This document shows, piece by piece, positions 6,482 to 15,112 of a stretch of 22,419 nucleotides of DNA (position 1 is the stretch's first letter; each line of letters begins with the position of its first letter). The notes below the pieces were generated by a model. The model had not been told where the DNA came from, made no database searches, and saw nothing but the letters and a program-made list of their open reading frames with translations. Source of the DNA: CAZGQY01 sp964528035 (GTDB taxonomy: Bacteria; Pseudomonadota; Gammaproteobacteria; Methylococcales; UBA1147); contig CAZGQY010000052.1 in assembly GCA_964528035.1 (NCBI GenBank), positions 1 to 22,419 on the forward strand, read 5' to 3'. The translations under genes and the position numbers were made by a program.

Positions 6482-8019
6482 TCGATTTTCCGCAGTTGGC
6501 CAAAGACAAAAAAGCCGATGTTGCTTTAATCCTCGAGGGAACCTATCCATTCATTCATGGCGGTGTTTCCAGTTGGATTCATCAAATTATCCGCGGCCTG
6601 CCTGAAATACAATTTGCATTGATATTTATCGGTGACCGAAAACAAAATTATTCCGATCTGAAATATAAATTACCGTCTAATGTCGTCCATTTGTCTTGCT
6701 TATACATTATGGAACCGGTGTCTATTCCCAAGCCAAAACCAAGCAAAGGTAATAGAGACGTATTTAGACAAATTAAAACCTTGCACCAGGGCTTTCGATG
6801 TCCGCACGACCGCGATCTATCAACAGAAATCGGGTCGCTTCTATGCGGGGTAGCCTCCGGTAATAATACGATTACCCAGAAAGATTTTCTTTATAGCGAA
6901 GAAGCGTGGTCGTTTATTACCGACCAATATGACCACTATGCCGACGATTCGTCATTTTTAAGTTATTTCTGGACGGTAAGGGCACTGCATACACCTGTAT
7001 TTGCGTTGCTTGATGTCCTTGAGAAGATTCCTGACGCCTGTGTCTACCATACGATCTCAACCGGGTACGCGGGATTATTGAGCACGATGATCCGCCATAG
7101 CAAAAATGCGCCCGTCATTTTGACAGAACACGGCATTTATACCAAAGAAAGAAAGATTGAACTGTCTCAAGTCGACTGGATTAAAGACCTCCGGGAGAGT
7201 ATTGGCTCAGGATTGAGCGAAGAACTTTGCTATCCAAGGCAACTCTGGATCCGTTTTTTTGAGACTGTGGGCAAGCTGACATACAGTACTGCAGATCCAA
7301 TTATTACATTGACTGAAGGCAATCGTTGTCGTCAGATTGCCGATGGAGCCGATGCATCAAAGATCACCGTGATACCTAACGGTGTCGATCTTAATCTGTT
7401 TAAAACGGTTAGAGAATCACGTCCAATCAAACCGCCATTAATCGTTGGCTTCATCGGTCGTGTGGTTCCGATAAAAGATGTAAAAACATTTATCCGGGCC
7501 ATGCGGGTTGTCAGCGATCAATTTCCGGAGTTCAAGGCCTGGATCATCGGTGGCGAAGACGAGGATCCCAAATATGCTGCTGAATGCCGTGACCTGGTTA
7601 GCAGTTTGGGTATGGAAACAACTATTGTCTACAAAGGGTTCTGTAACGTTGCGGAAGTCATGATTGATATTGGCGTCGTGGTTTTATCGTCCATAAGCGA
7701 AGGCTTGCCTCTGGTTATTTTAGAGTCTTTTGCCAGCGGCAGACCCGTGGTTGCAACCGATGTTGGAGCTTGTCGTGAACTTATCGAAGGTGGAACCGAC
7801 GATGACCGGGGGCTGGGAAAGGCTGGTGCGATCGTCAATATTGCGGATTCGGAATCCCTCGCGGACGCAATTGCAGGTTTTTTTGCCAACGCTGACTATT
7901 GGCAGCAGGCTTGTTTTTCCGCCGAAAAAAGAGTATCGAAATACTATAGCCAGGACGCATTATTCGAAAGCTATCGTAAAATATATCGGGCCGCTGTGGA
8001 GCGATCATGGCAGGCATAG
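6472..8019 (+). CDS. pelF: PelF, GT4 family glycosyltransferase (Pel polymerase)
   Basis: PelF is the cytosolic, UDP-sugar-dependent GT4 enzyme that polymerises the Pel chain at the inner membrane. The 515-residue length matches the family (about 507). The N-terminal signature begins at about residue 21 (LEGTYPFIHGGVSSWIHQII), typical of PelF proteins. A GT-B C-terminal domain begins near 320 (Gly-Phe-Ile-Gly-Arg-Val-Val-Pro-Ile-Lys-Asp). The GT4 E-x7-E motif is Glu410 to Glu418 in EGLPLVILE. There is no signal peptide or membrane segment, as expected. It overlaps pelE by 10 nt and pelG by 13 nt. The likely donor is UDP-GalNAc or UDP-GlcNAc, from known PelF work; no UDP-sugar epimerase (PelX) is present in this window. 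This is the firmest assignment in the locus. Confidence 0.95.
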   Translation: MDIVDFPQLAKDKKADVALILEGTYPFIHGGVSSWIHQIIRGLPEIQFALIFIGDRKQNYSDLKYKLPSNVVHLSCLYIMEPVSIPKPKPSKGNRDVFRQIKTLHQGFRCPHDRDLSTEIGSLLCGVASGNNTITQKDFLYSEEAWSFITDQYDHYADDSSFLSYFWTVRALHTPVFALLDVLEKIPDACVYHTISTGYAGLLSTMIRHSKNAPVILTEHGIYTKERKIELSQVDWIKDLRESIGSGLSEELCYPRQLWIRFFETVGKLTYSTADPIITLTEGNRCRQIADGADASKITVIPNGVDLNLFKTVRESRPIKPPLIVGFIGRVVPIKDVKTFIRAMRVVSDQFPEFKAWIIGGEDEDPKYAAECRDLVSSLGMETTIVYKGFCNVAEVMIDIGVVVLSSISEGLPLVILESFASGRPVVATDVGACRELIEGGTDDDRGLGKAGAIVNIADSESLADAIAGFFANADYWQQACFSAEKRVSKYYSQDALFESYRKIYRAAVERSWQA

Positions 8020-9374
8020 GGTTCGAATTGCGCAAGTTATTGTATAAAGACAGCTATCTGGGTCTTGTGCAGGCGTATGGGTACGCCGGGTTAATCAGTT
8101 CCGGGCCATGGGTTCTTTCCATTGTTGGAGTCGTGGCTATTGGAATCCTGAGTATTGGTTTGAATACTGAAGTGAAAGTGGTCACCGCTTTTCTGATTTC
8201 TGTGACCTATCTGATTGCGTGTTCGATCATTTTCGGTGGTTGGCTGCAGCTTATGTTCACGCGCTATGTATCCGATCGAATATATGCCAAGGAAAGGGAG
8301 CTCGTGTTGCCCAATCTAATGGGTGCATTATTGGTTACAACCCTCAGCAGTGTAGTGATTGGCCTGGCGTGTTGGCCTCTGTTTTTAGATACTTCTTTAG
8401 CGTATCGGTTGCTGATGCTGGTTAATTTAGGGGTCCTAAGTAATCTATGGCTGTTGGTGGTCATGCTTTCCGGGTTGCGCTCCTACAATCTTATTCTCGG
8501 GACGTTTATTGTCGGTTACGGTCTATCCGTTTCGACCGCATTATTGCTTAACGAATATGGCTTAGAAGGATTGCTTGCAGGATTCTTCATTGGTCAGGCT
8601 ATGATGATGTATATGATGTTAGGCTTGCTTGTCCGTGAATATCCGTCAAAAATACTGATTTGCTTCCATTTTTTAAGTACCGAAAAGGCATTTTATAGTC
8701 TTGCTGCGGCATCTGTTATTTATAATTTTGGGATTTGGGCCGATAAAATGATGTTCTGGTTTAATCCCGCGACATCGGAAAATGTCATCGGTCCGATCCG
8801 AAGCTCTTTTGCTTATGACCCGCCAATTTTCATCGCGTACCTGGCAATTATTCCAGGTATGGCTGCATTCCTATTACGCATGGAAGCCGATTTTGTCGAT
8901 CATTATGATGCTTTTTTTACCGCGATACAGGATGGTGAAACGCTGTCGACCATCAAAAAGTTAAAAGGCAATATTATTGCTGCAATCCAGTCAAGCTTCC
9001 TTGAGATCTTTAAAATCCAGCTAATGACAGCTGTGACTCTAATTTATACAGCAACAGAGATACTCGCTATATTTGGTATTTCGACCAAATATTCAATGCT
9101 GTTTTCGGTGTATGTCGCCGCAGTGAGTATTCAAGTCATTCTTCTGGGGATCTATAACGTTTTATATTATCTGGATAAGCGCCATATCGCTTTATATTTA
9201 ACCGTATTGTTTGCTATTTCCAACGTTGCGTTATCCGGGATTTCTCAACATCTAGGGCCCGCCTTCTTCGGATCCGGATATGCAGCAGCGGTGATAATAA
9301 CGACGGTTGTAGGAGGTATGGTTATGTGGAGTAAATTGAAGAAACTTGAATATGAAACTTTTATGCTGCAATGA
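8007..9374 (+). CDS. pelG: PelG, Wzx/MATE-like polysaccharide transporter
   Basis: PelG is the polytopic inner-membrane protein that moves the Pel polymer across the inner membrane together with PelF. The 455-residue length is that of the family (about 456). The N-terminus, MAGIGFELRKLL, is a conserved PelG beginning and is followed by about 12 hydrophobic segments along the whole chain. A hydrophilic loop at about residues 275-325 contains a Tyr-Asp-Pro-Pro-Ile-Phe motif and Met-Glu-Ala-Asp-Phe, also typical. The ATG lies inside the 3' end of pelF (13-nt overlap), and the TGA overlaps an ATG of the next reading frame (ATGA at 9371-9374). Together these support one transcript from pelD onward. 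Confidence 0.94.
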   Translation: MAGIGFELRKLLYKDSYLGLVQAYGYAGLISSGPWVLSIVGVVAIGILSIGLNTEVKVVTAFLISVTYLIACSIIFGGWLQLMFTRYVSDRIYAKERELVLPNLMGALLVTTLSSVVIGLACWPLFLDTSLAYRLLMLVNLGVLSNLWLLVVMLSGLRSYNLILGTFIVGYGLSVSTALLLNEYGLEGLLAGFFIGQAMMMYMMLGLLVREYPSKILICFHFLSTEKAFYSLAAASVIYNFGIWADKMMFWFNPATSENVIGPIRSSFAYDPPIFIAYLAIIPGMAAFLLRMEADFVDHYDAFFTAIQDGETLSTIKKLKGNIIAAIQSSFLEIFKIQLMTAVTLIYTATEILAIFGISTKYSMLFSVYVAAVSIQVILLGIYNVLYYLDKRHIALYLTVLFAISNVALSGISQHLGPAFFGSGYAAAVIITTVVGGMVMWSKLKKLEYETFMLQ

Positions 9375-9397
9375 TGAGTGACGATCGGAGTATTCCA

Positions 9398-10267
9398 ATG
9401 TTCGGAAGGTTTGCTTTTCCAGCCAGGGTTTATTTTATCTTGATTATTCTATCGATATTTGGATCGTTTATCGCGCATGCGGAAACGAAGTCTGCGCATT
9501 CCACTGCATTTTATTATGGCAACAATTTACCAATAGGTTCAATTGCCAGTTTTAATAGAATCGTAGTCGAGCCGGAGAATACAACAGAAGTTGAGCTCGC
9601 CTATCTAAAAGAAAAAGGAATTAAGGTCTTCGCTTATCTTAGTATTGGCGAAGTAAGAGTAGATAGACCGTGGTCTAAAAAGCTCAATAAACAATGGATA
9701 TTGGGTTCCAATAAAGATTGGAATACTTTGGTCCTGGATATGAGCAGCACAGGCTGGCAGGAATTTCTTATTCATGATCGGGCAGAAGCACTTTGGCAAC
9801 AAGGCTATCAAGGGTTTTTTCTCGATACAATGGACAGTTATCAACTTTTTAGCAAAATCCCGGCTGCATCTTCGGCACAAATCAACGGGATCATTCAATT
9901 GCTAAGAAAAATGAAGAAACAATTCCCAAAGATTCGATTTATATTTAATCGCGGGTTCGAAATTTTAGATGAAGTAGGCGATTTAGCCGAAGGTGTTGTC
10001 GCGGAATCATTATTCGTCGGATGGGACCCACAGACCTCCAGATATAAGAACGTTGCTTTGGACGACCGTGAATGGTTAATAAAAAAATTAACCAGGGTTC
10101 GTGATAAATATAAGCTACCGGTTATCGTCATCGATTATTTACCGCGCACGCAGCATAAACAAGCGAAAAAGGTAGCCAGAAAAATCGCCGACCTTGGATT
10201 CACACCCTGGGTTGCTCCGATTGAGCTGAATCAAATGGGTGTCGGTGCGCAGAATCTGTATTGGTAG
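9398..10267 (+). CDS. Secreted GH114-type hydrolase, free-standing PelA hydrolase domain
   Basis: The protein corresponds to the N-terminal hydrolase domain of PelA and to GH114 endo-alpha-1,4-polygalactosaminidases, which cut galactosamine-rich alpha-1,4 glycans such as Pel. With ATG 9398 it has 289 residues and a signal peptide ending in Ala-His-Ala near residue 29. A strand with YLSIGEV lies near residue 85. The presumed catalytic pair is Asp143 in Gly-Phe-Phe-Leu-Asp-Thr and Glu203 in Val-Ala-Glu-Ser. Their spacing of 60 is close to the 58 between Asp160 and Glu218 of Pseudomonas PelA (numbers recalled). CGGAG (9386-9390) sits 7 nt before ATG 9398. The alternative ATG 9371 overlaps the pelG stop (ATGA) but lacks a ribosome site. 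In classic PelA this domain is fused to the deacetylase; here it is a separate gene, 11 nt before it. Confidence 0.88.
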   Translation: MFGRFAFPARVYFILIILSIFGSFIAHAETKSAHSTAFYYGNNLPIGSIASFNRIVVEPENTTEVELAYLKEKGIKVFAYLSIGEVRVDRPWSKKLNKQWILGSNKDWNTLVLDMSSTGWQEFLIHDRAEALWQQGYQGFFLDTMDSYQLFSKIPAASSAQINGIIQLLRKMKKQFPKIRFIFNRGFEILDEVGDLAEGVVAESLFVGWDPQTSRYKNVALDDREWLIKKLTRVRDKYKLPVIVIDYLPRTQHKQAKKVARKIADLGFTPWVAPIELNQMGVGAQNLYW

Positions 10268-10278
10268 CCGGAATACGC

Positions 10279-13239
10279 ATGAATCTAATGAGAGTTTTTA
10301 ACTATTTTCTGTTGGTTTCGGTTCTGTCCTTTGGCTTTGTCCCATCTGTCTGTGCAGAATCCGAAGATAAGATTCTAATTTTATATAAGGAGCGCGATCC
10401 GGACCATAAAGGTATCGTAGACATTTTTTCGGGACTTCTTCAAGAAGCCGGGTATACATTCGATAGTCGTGACATTGAGACTGTTTTAACCGAAAAAACG
10501 GACATGAGCCCTTATTCGGGGATTATGACCACTTTCCAAACTTCACAGATGCTTGGGGCCGATGTCTACCCCGCCTGGTTGGTCGATCAAATGGAAGCAG
10601 GACGTCCCATTTTAATCATAGGTAACTATGGTGCTTATCAGGGATTACTTGAACGCTCCGATGGCTCATTGGTCGAGTGGAACGAGTCCACTGAGACAAT
10701 CAATACTTTTTTTTACCCGTTTGGGCTCAGATTCTATTTCGCTTTTACCAGCGATAACAAAAAACTGAAACTACTCAAAGCCGATAAAAAATATGCTCAA
10801 TTTGAATCACTCCTTAGTCAAAAGCATTTAAATTACTACCAGCTATACAAAAGCATAAATCCGAATAATAGGATTTTTTTCGAACTAAAGCGTAAGGATA
10901 TGCAAGATTCGAGCAGTGCGCTTAACGTAATAACACCATTTGGTGGCATGATTCTCGAAGGATATTCTTATTTCTGGGATAGCCGGAAAAACACGAACAG
11001 TTTTCGGGTGGATTTTCCATCATTCATGAAGGAAGTGTTTTCGATCGAACCCCCAAGGGTATCCAAATTAAAACTCAAAAGTCATAAAGAGCTTATAAAG
11101 GCTTTTCCTCTTCCCGAGCGTGCTCCTCCAGTACTCAGAACCGAGTTAGAAGAATCCGAAATGCCCAGACGGATTCTGATGGTTTACAAGAAATCCGAAG
11201 CCCGATCATTCAAAGAATTGCCGATATACAATCGCGCTGCGGTTATTCTGGAATACCTGGGTCTGATTCCGGTCTACCGGGCCGTTGAAGACGGTCTTCC
11301 GAGCGACGATGAAATGGAGTATTTTCACGGTATCGTAAGCTGGCACACTCAGCGGCAAATGTCTAAGGCACAGGCGTACGGCGATTGGATGTTGCATCAA
11401 ATAGAAGGCGGTAAACGAATCGCGATTCTGGAAGAATATGGAGCAAGCTACGACCTGGATACTCAACAGCCGACAACCAATCAGGTTGACGTTATGCAAG
11501 CCTTGGGAATTCAATATATTCACAGAGATGAACGACGCGAAGAATATCGCCCTGCTGTCCGCCTGGTGGACAGAAACATGCTTGGCTTCGAACGTTCATT
11601 TTCACCATCGACGATTAGCTACCAAAACACCTATCACTCGAAAGATCCACGAAATAAGGTCTTTTTTTCTTTCTCTGACCGCGATTACGGAAATGTTGAC
11701 CTGGGCGTTATTACACCTAGGGGTGGTATCAGTCTTGAACAAAGCCCGTTTTATTTTCCGCACCATGACTCCAAACGAATCGCTTTGGTAAACGACGCGC
11801 TGGCGGGTGACGTCGCCCCGGAAATCGCCGAACAGCCAACATTGGGTGCCTGGAACCTGAATCCTTATCGGTTTTTCGCCAACTCCCTTGGACTCGATCA
11901 ATTGCCAACTCCGGATATAACGACATTAAACGGCTCGCGCATATTCTATGCCCATATCGATGGCGACGCTTTGGAGTCAGTCTCTCTGATAGACGGCGCA
12001 CACTTTGCCGGGTTTTTTATTTATCAGGAGATTCTTAAAAAATATCCTGAGATACCCACCACGGTTTCCGTGATTACTCAATTAATCGAGCGAAACGGTA
12101 ACCCCTATTACCGGCCCGCGATGGAATTGGCGCGAGAAATCTATGCGCTGCCCAACGTGGATATTGCTGTACACACAGCGACCCACCCATTCGACTGGGT
12201 AGGTGGCGATCCTTATGTTATCAATCCCGACTCTTATCCCTATAAAATTGGCTACCGGTCACACGATCTTATCCAGGAAATATGGGGCGCAAAGTTGTTC
12301 GTCGATCATAATCTGGCGCCCGCAGGCAAGAAAGCCGCCACCTTGTTTTGGTCTGGAGCCACGAACCCCGACAAAAAAGCTCTGGAAATCGTCTGGCGAT
12401 CCGGTATGCATAACTTGAACGGAGGTGATCCACGGTTAGACGATGCAAATCCTTCGTTGGCCAATCTGGCACCGTATTCCCTCCCTTATTCACCGTATCG
12501 CCAATATCTGACATCCGCGCAAAATGATTATTACTATACCTTGTTTTTGACCGGTGACTGGGGTGGCCAGAAGCAATTATTGCAACATTTTGATAAAACC
12601 GATAAACCTTATCGGATCTACCCGATGAACCTTTACTACCATTTCTACAGCGGCATCAAAAACGAGAGTATGGATGCACTGAAGACAGTTTACGATTATA
12701 TCCGTTCGCTGGATGCCACATCCATTTTCACCACTCAGTATCTTGAGATCGTTGAAGATTATTACCGAACCCGAATCGGTCTGACTGATGATGGCTATTG
12801 GGTGGAAAACGACGGTTTTCTCAGAACAATGCGTCTTAACGGCAGACAACACGTAGATATGAAACGTTCGCGGGGTGTGCTCGGTTATTCACATAGCGAA
12901 AATAATCAGACCTATGTTCACCTGGATAGCCAACGGCGGAGAAAAATTGTTCTTGCCGATATAAAGCCCAAAAGTCCCTATTTAATCCAGGCGACTCAGT
13001 TTATCGATGAGCTGACGGCGATCGATGGCCAAGTTCATTTTATTTGCCGCGGTTTTGGTAAAACTTTATTGAAATTTGGCGGGTTACATCCGGATACCGA
13101 TTACCGACTGACTTTGACCGCGAAAAGCGAAACGCCTGTAACCGTATCGATAAAAACCGATCAGGAAGGTATTTTAGAATTCAGGACTCAACTGGACGCA
13201 CCGCAGAATATCTATACAGGCACCTTAGAAGTACTATAA
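10279..13239 (+). CDS. pelA: PelA-type polysaccharide deacetylase with duplicated N-terminal module
   Basis: The product is a periplasmic de-N-acetylase of the PelA (CE18) type, which would remove acetyl groups from GalNAc in the polymer. From ATG 10279 it has 986 residues, with a signal peptide ending in Val-Cys-Ala near residue 27. Two homologous alpha/beta modules follow, at about 32-270 and 300-515. The deacetylase domain begins near 555. Its presumed metal/catalytic residues are Asp561 and Asp563 (His-Ile-Asp-Gly-Asp) and His632 and His636 (His-Thr-Ala-Thr-His), spaced almost exactly like Asp528, Asp530, His600 and His604 of Pseudomonas PelA (numbers recalled). A C-terminal beta-rich domain covers about 860-986. 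The N-terminal GH114 hydrolase of normal PelA is missing and is encoded by the gene just upstream. GGA lies 6 nt before this ATG; an in-frame TTG at 10261 would overlap that gene. Confidence 0.88.
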   Translation: MNLMRVFNYFLLVSVLSFGFVPSVCAESEDKILILYKERDPDHKGIVDIFSGLLQEAGYTFDSRDIETVLTEKTDMSPYSGIMTTFQTSQMLGADVYPAWLVDQMEAGRPILIIGNYGAYQGLLERSDGSLVEWNESTETINTFFYPFGLRFYFAFTSDNKKLKLLKADKKYAQFESLLSQKHLNYYQLYKSINPNNRIFFELKRKDMQDSSSALNVITPFGGMILEGYSYFWDSRKNTNSFRVDFPSFMKEVFSIEPPRVSKLKLKSHKELIKAFPLPERAPPVLRTELEESEMPRRILMVYKKSEARSFKELPIYNRAAVILEYLGLIPVYRAVEDGLPSDDEMEYFHGIVSWHTQRQMSKAQAYGDWMLHQIEGGKRIAILEEYGASYDLDTQQPTTNQVDVMQALGIQYIHRDERREEYRPAVRLVDRNMLGFERSFSPSTISYQNTYHSKDPRNKVFFSFSDRDYGNVDLGVITPRGGISLEQSPFYFPHHDSKRIALVNDALAGDVAPEIAEQPTLGAWNLNPYRFFANSLGLDQLPTPDITTLNGSRIFYAHIDGDALESVSLIDGAHFAGFFIYQEILKKYPEIPTTVSVITQLIERNGNPYYRPAMELAREIYALPNVDIAVHTATHPFDWVGGDPYVINPDSYPYKIGYRSHDLIQEIWGAKLFVDHNLAPAGKKAATLFWSGATNPDKKALEIVWRSGMHNLNGGDPRLDDANPSLANLAPYSLPYSPYRQYLTSAQNDYYYTLFLTGDWGGQKQLLQHFDKTDKPYRIYPMNLYYHFYSGIKNESMDALKTVYDYIRSLDATSIFTTQYLEIVEDYYRTRIGLTDDGYWVENDGFLRTMRLNGRQHVDMKRSRGVLGYSHSENNQTYVHLDSQRRRKIVLADIKPKSPYLIQATQFIDELTAIDGQVHFICRGFGKTLLKFGGLHPDTDYRLTLTAKSETPVTVSIKTDQEGILEFRTQLDAPQNIYTGTLEVL

Positions 13240-13245
13240 AAAAAC

Positions 13246-15111
13246 ATGTTTAAGCAAATAGCGCAGATCGTTATCAGTAGTCTCATGAGTCTGATTGTCG
13301 TGGACGAACTGCGGGCCATGGAGTCGCTGCCCGTTGCGGCGGAAACATCGATACCTGATGCCAGATCGAACATTTCTGCAGAAGAATCGGAGCGACGATT
13401 GCGTGATGGCATGTTGTTATTCGAGCGCGGAAAAACCGAAGCTGCCATCTATACGCTACAGCAATTGCAAAAGGCGGATCCGACAAATCACCAGGTATTA
13501 CTGAAACTGGGAGAAATCGCCATCGAGGCGAAGAACTGGGCATACTCGATTCAAGTATTACGCAAGGCTTCTTTTTTGCGTCCAAAAGACATCCAGGTCA
13601 GGCTTGTTTTAATGGATATTTACAAGGCATACCAAATGCCGATTCAGGAAATCATGCTTGCCAGGGAAATTCTTGCGCTGGACCCACAACATATCATCGC
13701 GACCCAACGGCTGGCTGAGCTTTACCGTGAACAATCGATGCTGGGAGATGAAATTAAAATTCGTCAGAATTTAAAAAAATTGCTTCCGGATGATTATAAT
13801 AACCTTAAACGCCTGGCGGTCATTTTTGATCACAGTGGTCAATTTTGGGAGGCCGCAAAAATCTATGAAAATATCCGTCAATATTATCCAGAAAAACTAA
13901 ACGATATGCAGTGGTTGGCCGCGTTGTACGACAAACTTGGCGAAGCCTTTCGTGGAGCTGAAGTGCTGGACCATATTGCTGACCACGGGGGTGGCCGCGG
14001 TTGGATGCAAAGCCGGGCGGAAACCGTGCTGCGTAGACAAAATAATATTTTCGATCCCGTTTTGGGCGGTATAAAATTCAAAACTGAAACAGAACCCACA
14101 TTGAAAGTGGATTCCGCAGTCCAAAATATGACCTATACACGATTTCTCGTGCGTTCGCAGGCGGAAATCGGAATCGCGGCCAAATACGCTCATTTGCATC
14201 ATCGTGGTGTTGGCTTGTTGGACGGAACGATGGATATTAACAGCGCTTCCTTCGTTCTTAACGGCACGTACCATTGGCCGGACCTGTATCTCGACTTGAA
14301 CGCATCCGTTGGATTTCTACATGATGAAGTCTCGGGTCGGTTATTTGGCAGCGATCCCAGTGTGACAGTGGATGATTTTCCCTTTTTGGCGGATCCCAGT
14401 TTTAACTCCTATGGAGGAACCATTCCGATCGGACAAGTGCAATTCACTGCCAGACCCTGGTTAAATTTGATATTCAATCTGAGTTACGAGCATAATTTGG
14501 TTGACGATCTTGATGCACGGCTGAGTTTATTTACGTACGACCGGATTTCCGGTGCTGCGAGCTACGTGGCAAATGAAAAGACTGAAGTGCAGGCAAGGAT
14601 TGATAATTTATTCGTATCCGACGGCAATCACCGTTTGCATGGTCTGTTTTCCGGTTACTATACTCTTTGGGGCAGTACGCCAAAATACGATTACCGCGGT
14701 CGGCGTACAGAGTTTTTACGCGTCCTGCCCGGCTTTTTTATTCGTCTGGGTTACGAATTTGAATATTTTAAAGATGACAGGTTGGCCCGGGACGGAAAAT
14801 ACGAAACCTTTTTAACACCGGAATTCCGGCATAAAGCTATCCTGCAGGGGCAAGCCGAATTGTACTCTTTCGCAAGTTCCGAGCGGATTTTTGCTGCCCT
14901 CCGTTTGGTTTATGGCGGCGGAACCACACAGGTCTTCAAAAGAGGGTTGAGTGCTCGCCTGTTCTACTACGATTCATTTTTCGACAATGAGGTGGGCTTA
15001 AATTACAGCTATGATGACGAACGATCAAACAATACGAGCACCGCGAATAGACGTATCGCCGGACTCTCAAAAAGTCATCAAATATCTTTAGACTTTAAAT
15101 GGCATTTTTGA
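13246..15111 (+). CDS. TPR plus outer-membrane beta-barrel export protein, PelB counterpart
   Basis: The 621-residue protein has a signal peptide (cleavage near residue 24, after Leu-Arg-Ala). TPR repeats follow over about residues 48-270, for example the helix pairs around DGMLLFERGKTEAAIYTL and the next four or five repeats. The C-terminal half (about 300-621) consists of amphipathic beta-strands and ends in Lys-Trp-His-Phe, the terminal aromatic expected of a barrel recognised by the BAM machinery. This is the PelB layout: a periplasmic TPR scaffold that binds PelA and an outer-membrane pore that exports the polymer. Pseudomonas PelB has about 1193 residues with many more TPRs, so this one is roughly half size. 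It follows the deacetylase gene by 6 nt, with no obvious ribosome site (A-rich), and precedes the next start by 1 nt. The assignment rests on architecture and operon position. Confidence 0.8.
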   Translation: MFKQIAQIVISSLMSLIVVDELRAMESLPVAAETSIPDARSNISAEESERRLRDGMLLFERGKTEAAIYTLQQLQKADPTNHQVLLKLGEIAIEAKNWAYSIQVLRKASFLRPKDIQVRLVLMDIYKAYQMPIQEIMLAREILALDPQHIIATQRLAELYREQSMLGDEIKIRQNLKKLLPDDYNNLKRLAVIFDHSGQFWEAAKIYENIRQYYPEKLNDMQWLAALYDKLGEAFRGAEVLDHIADHGGGRGWMQSRAETVLRRQNNIFDPVLGGIKFKTETEPTLKVDSAVQNMTYTRFLVRSQAEIGIAAKYAHLHHRGVGLLDGTMDINSASFVLNGTYHWPDLYLDLNASVGFLHDEVSGRLFGSDPSVTVDDFPFLADPSFNSYGGTIPIGQVQFTARPWLNLIFNLSYEHNLVDDLDARLSLFTYDRISGAASYVANEKTEVQARIDNLFVSDGNHRLHGLFSGYYTLWGSTPKYDYRGRRTEFLRVLPGFFIRLGYEFEYFKDDRLARDGKYETFLTPEFRHKAILQGQAELYSFASSERIFAALRLVYGGGTTQVFKRGLSARLFYYDSFFDNEVGLNYSYDDERSNNTSTANRRIAGLSKSHQISLDFKWHF

Positions 15112-15112
15112 T

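Noticed and set aside
12577..12852. Minus-strand ORFs inside the pel genes (this and several others)
   Set aside because: They are shadows of strongly supported + strand genes with conserved catalytic motifs and have no ribosome sites of their own.
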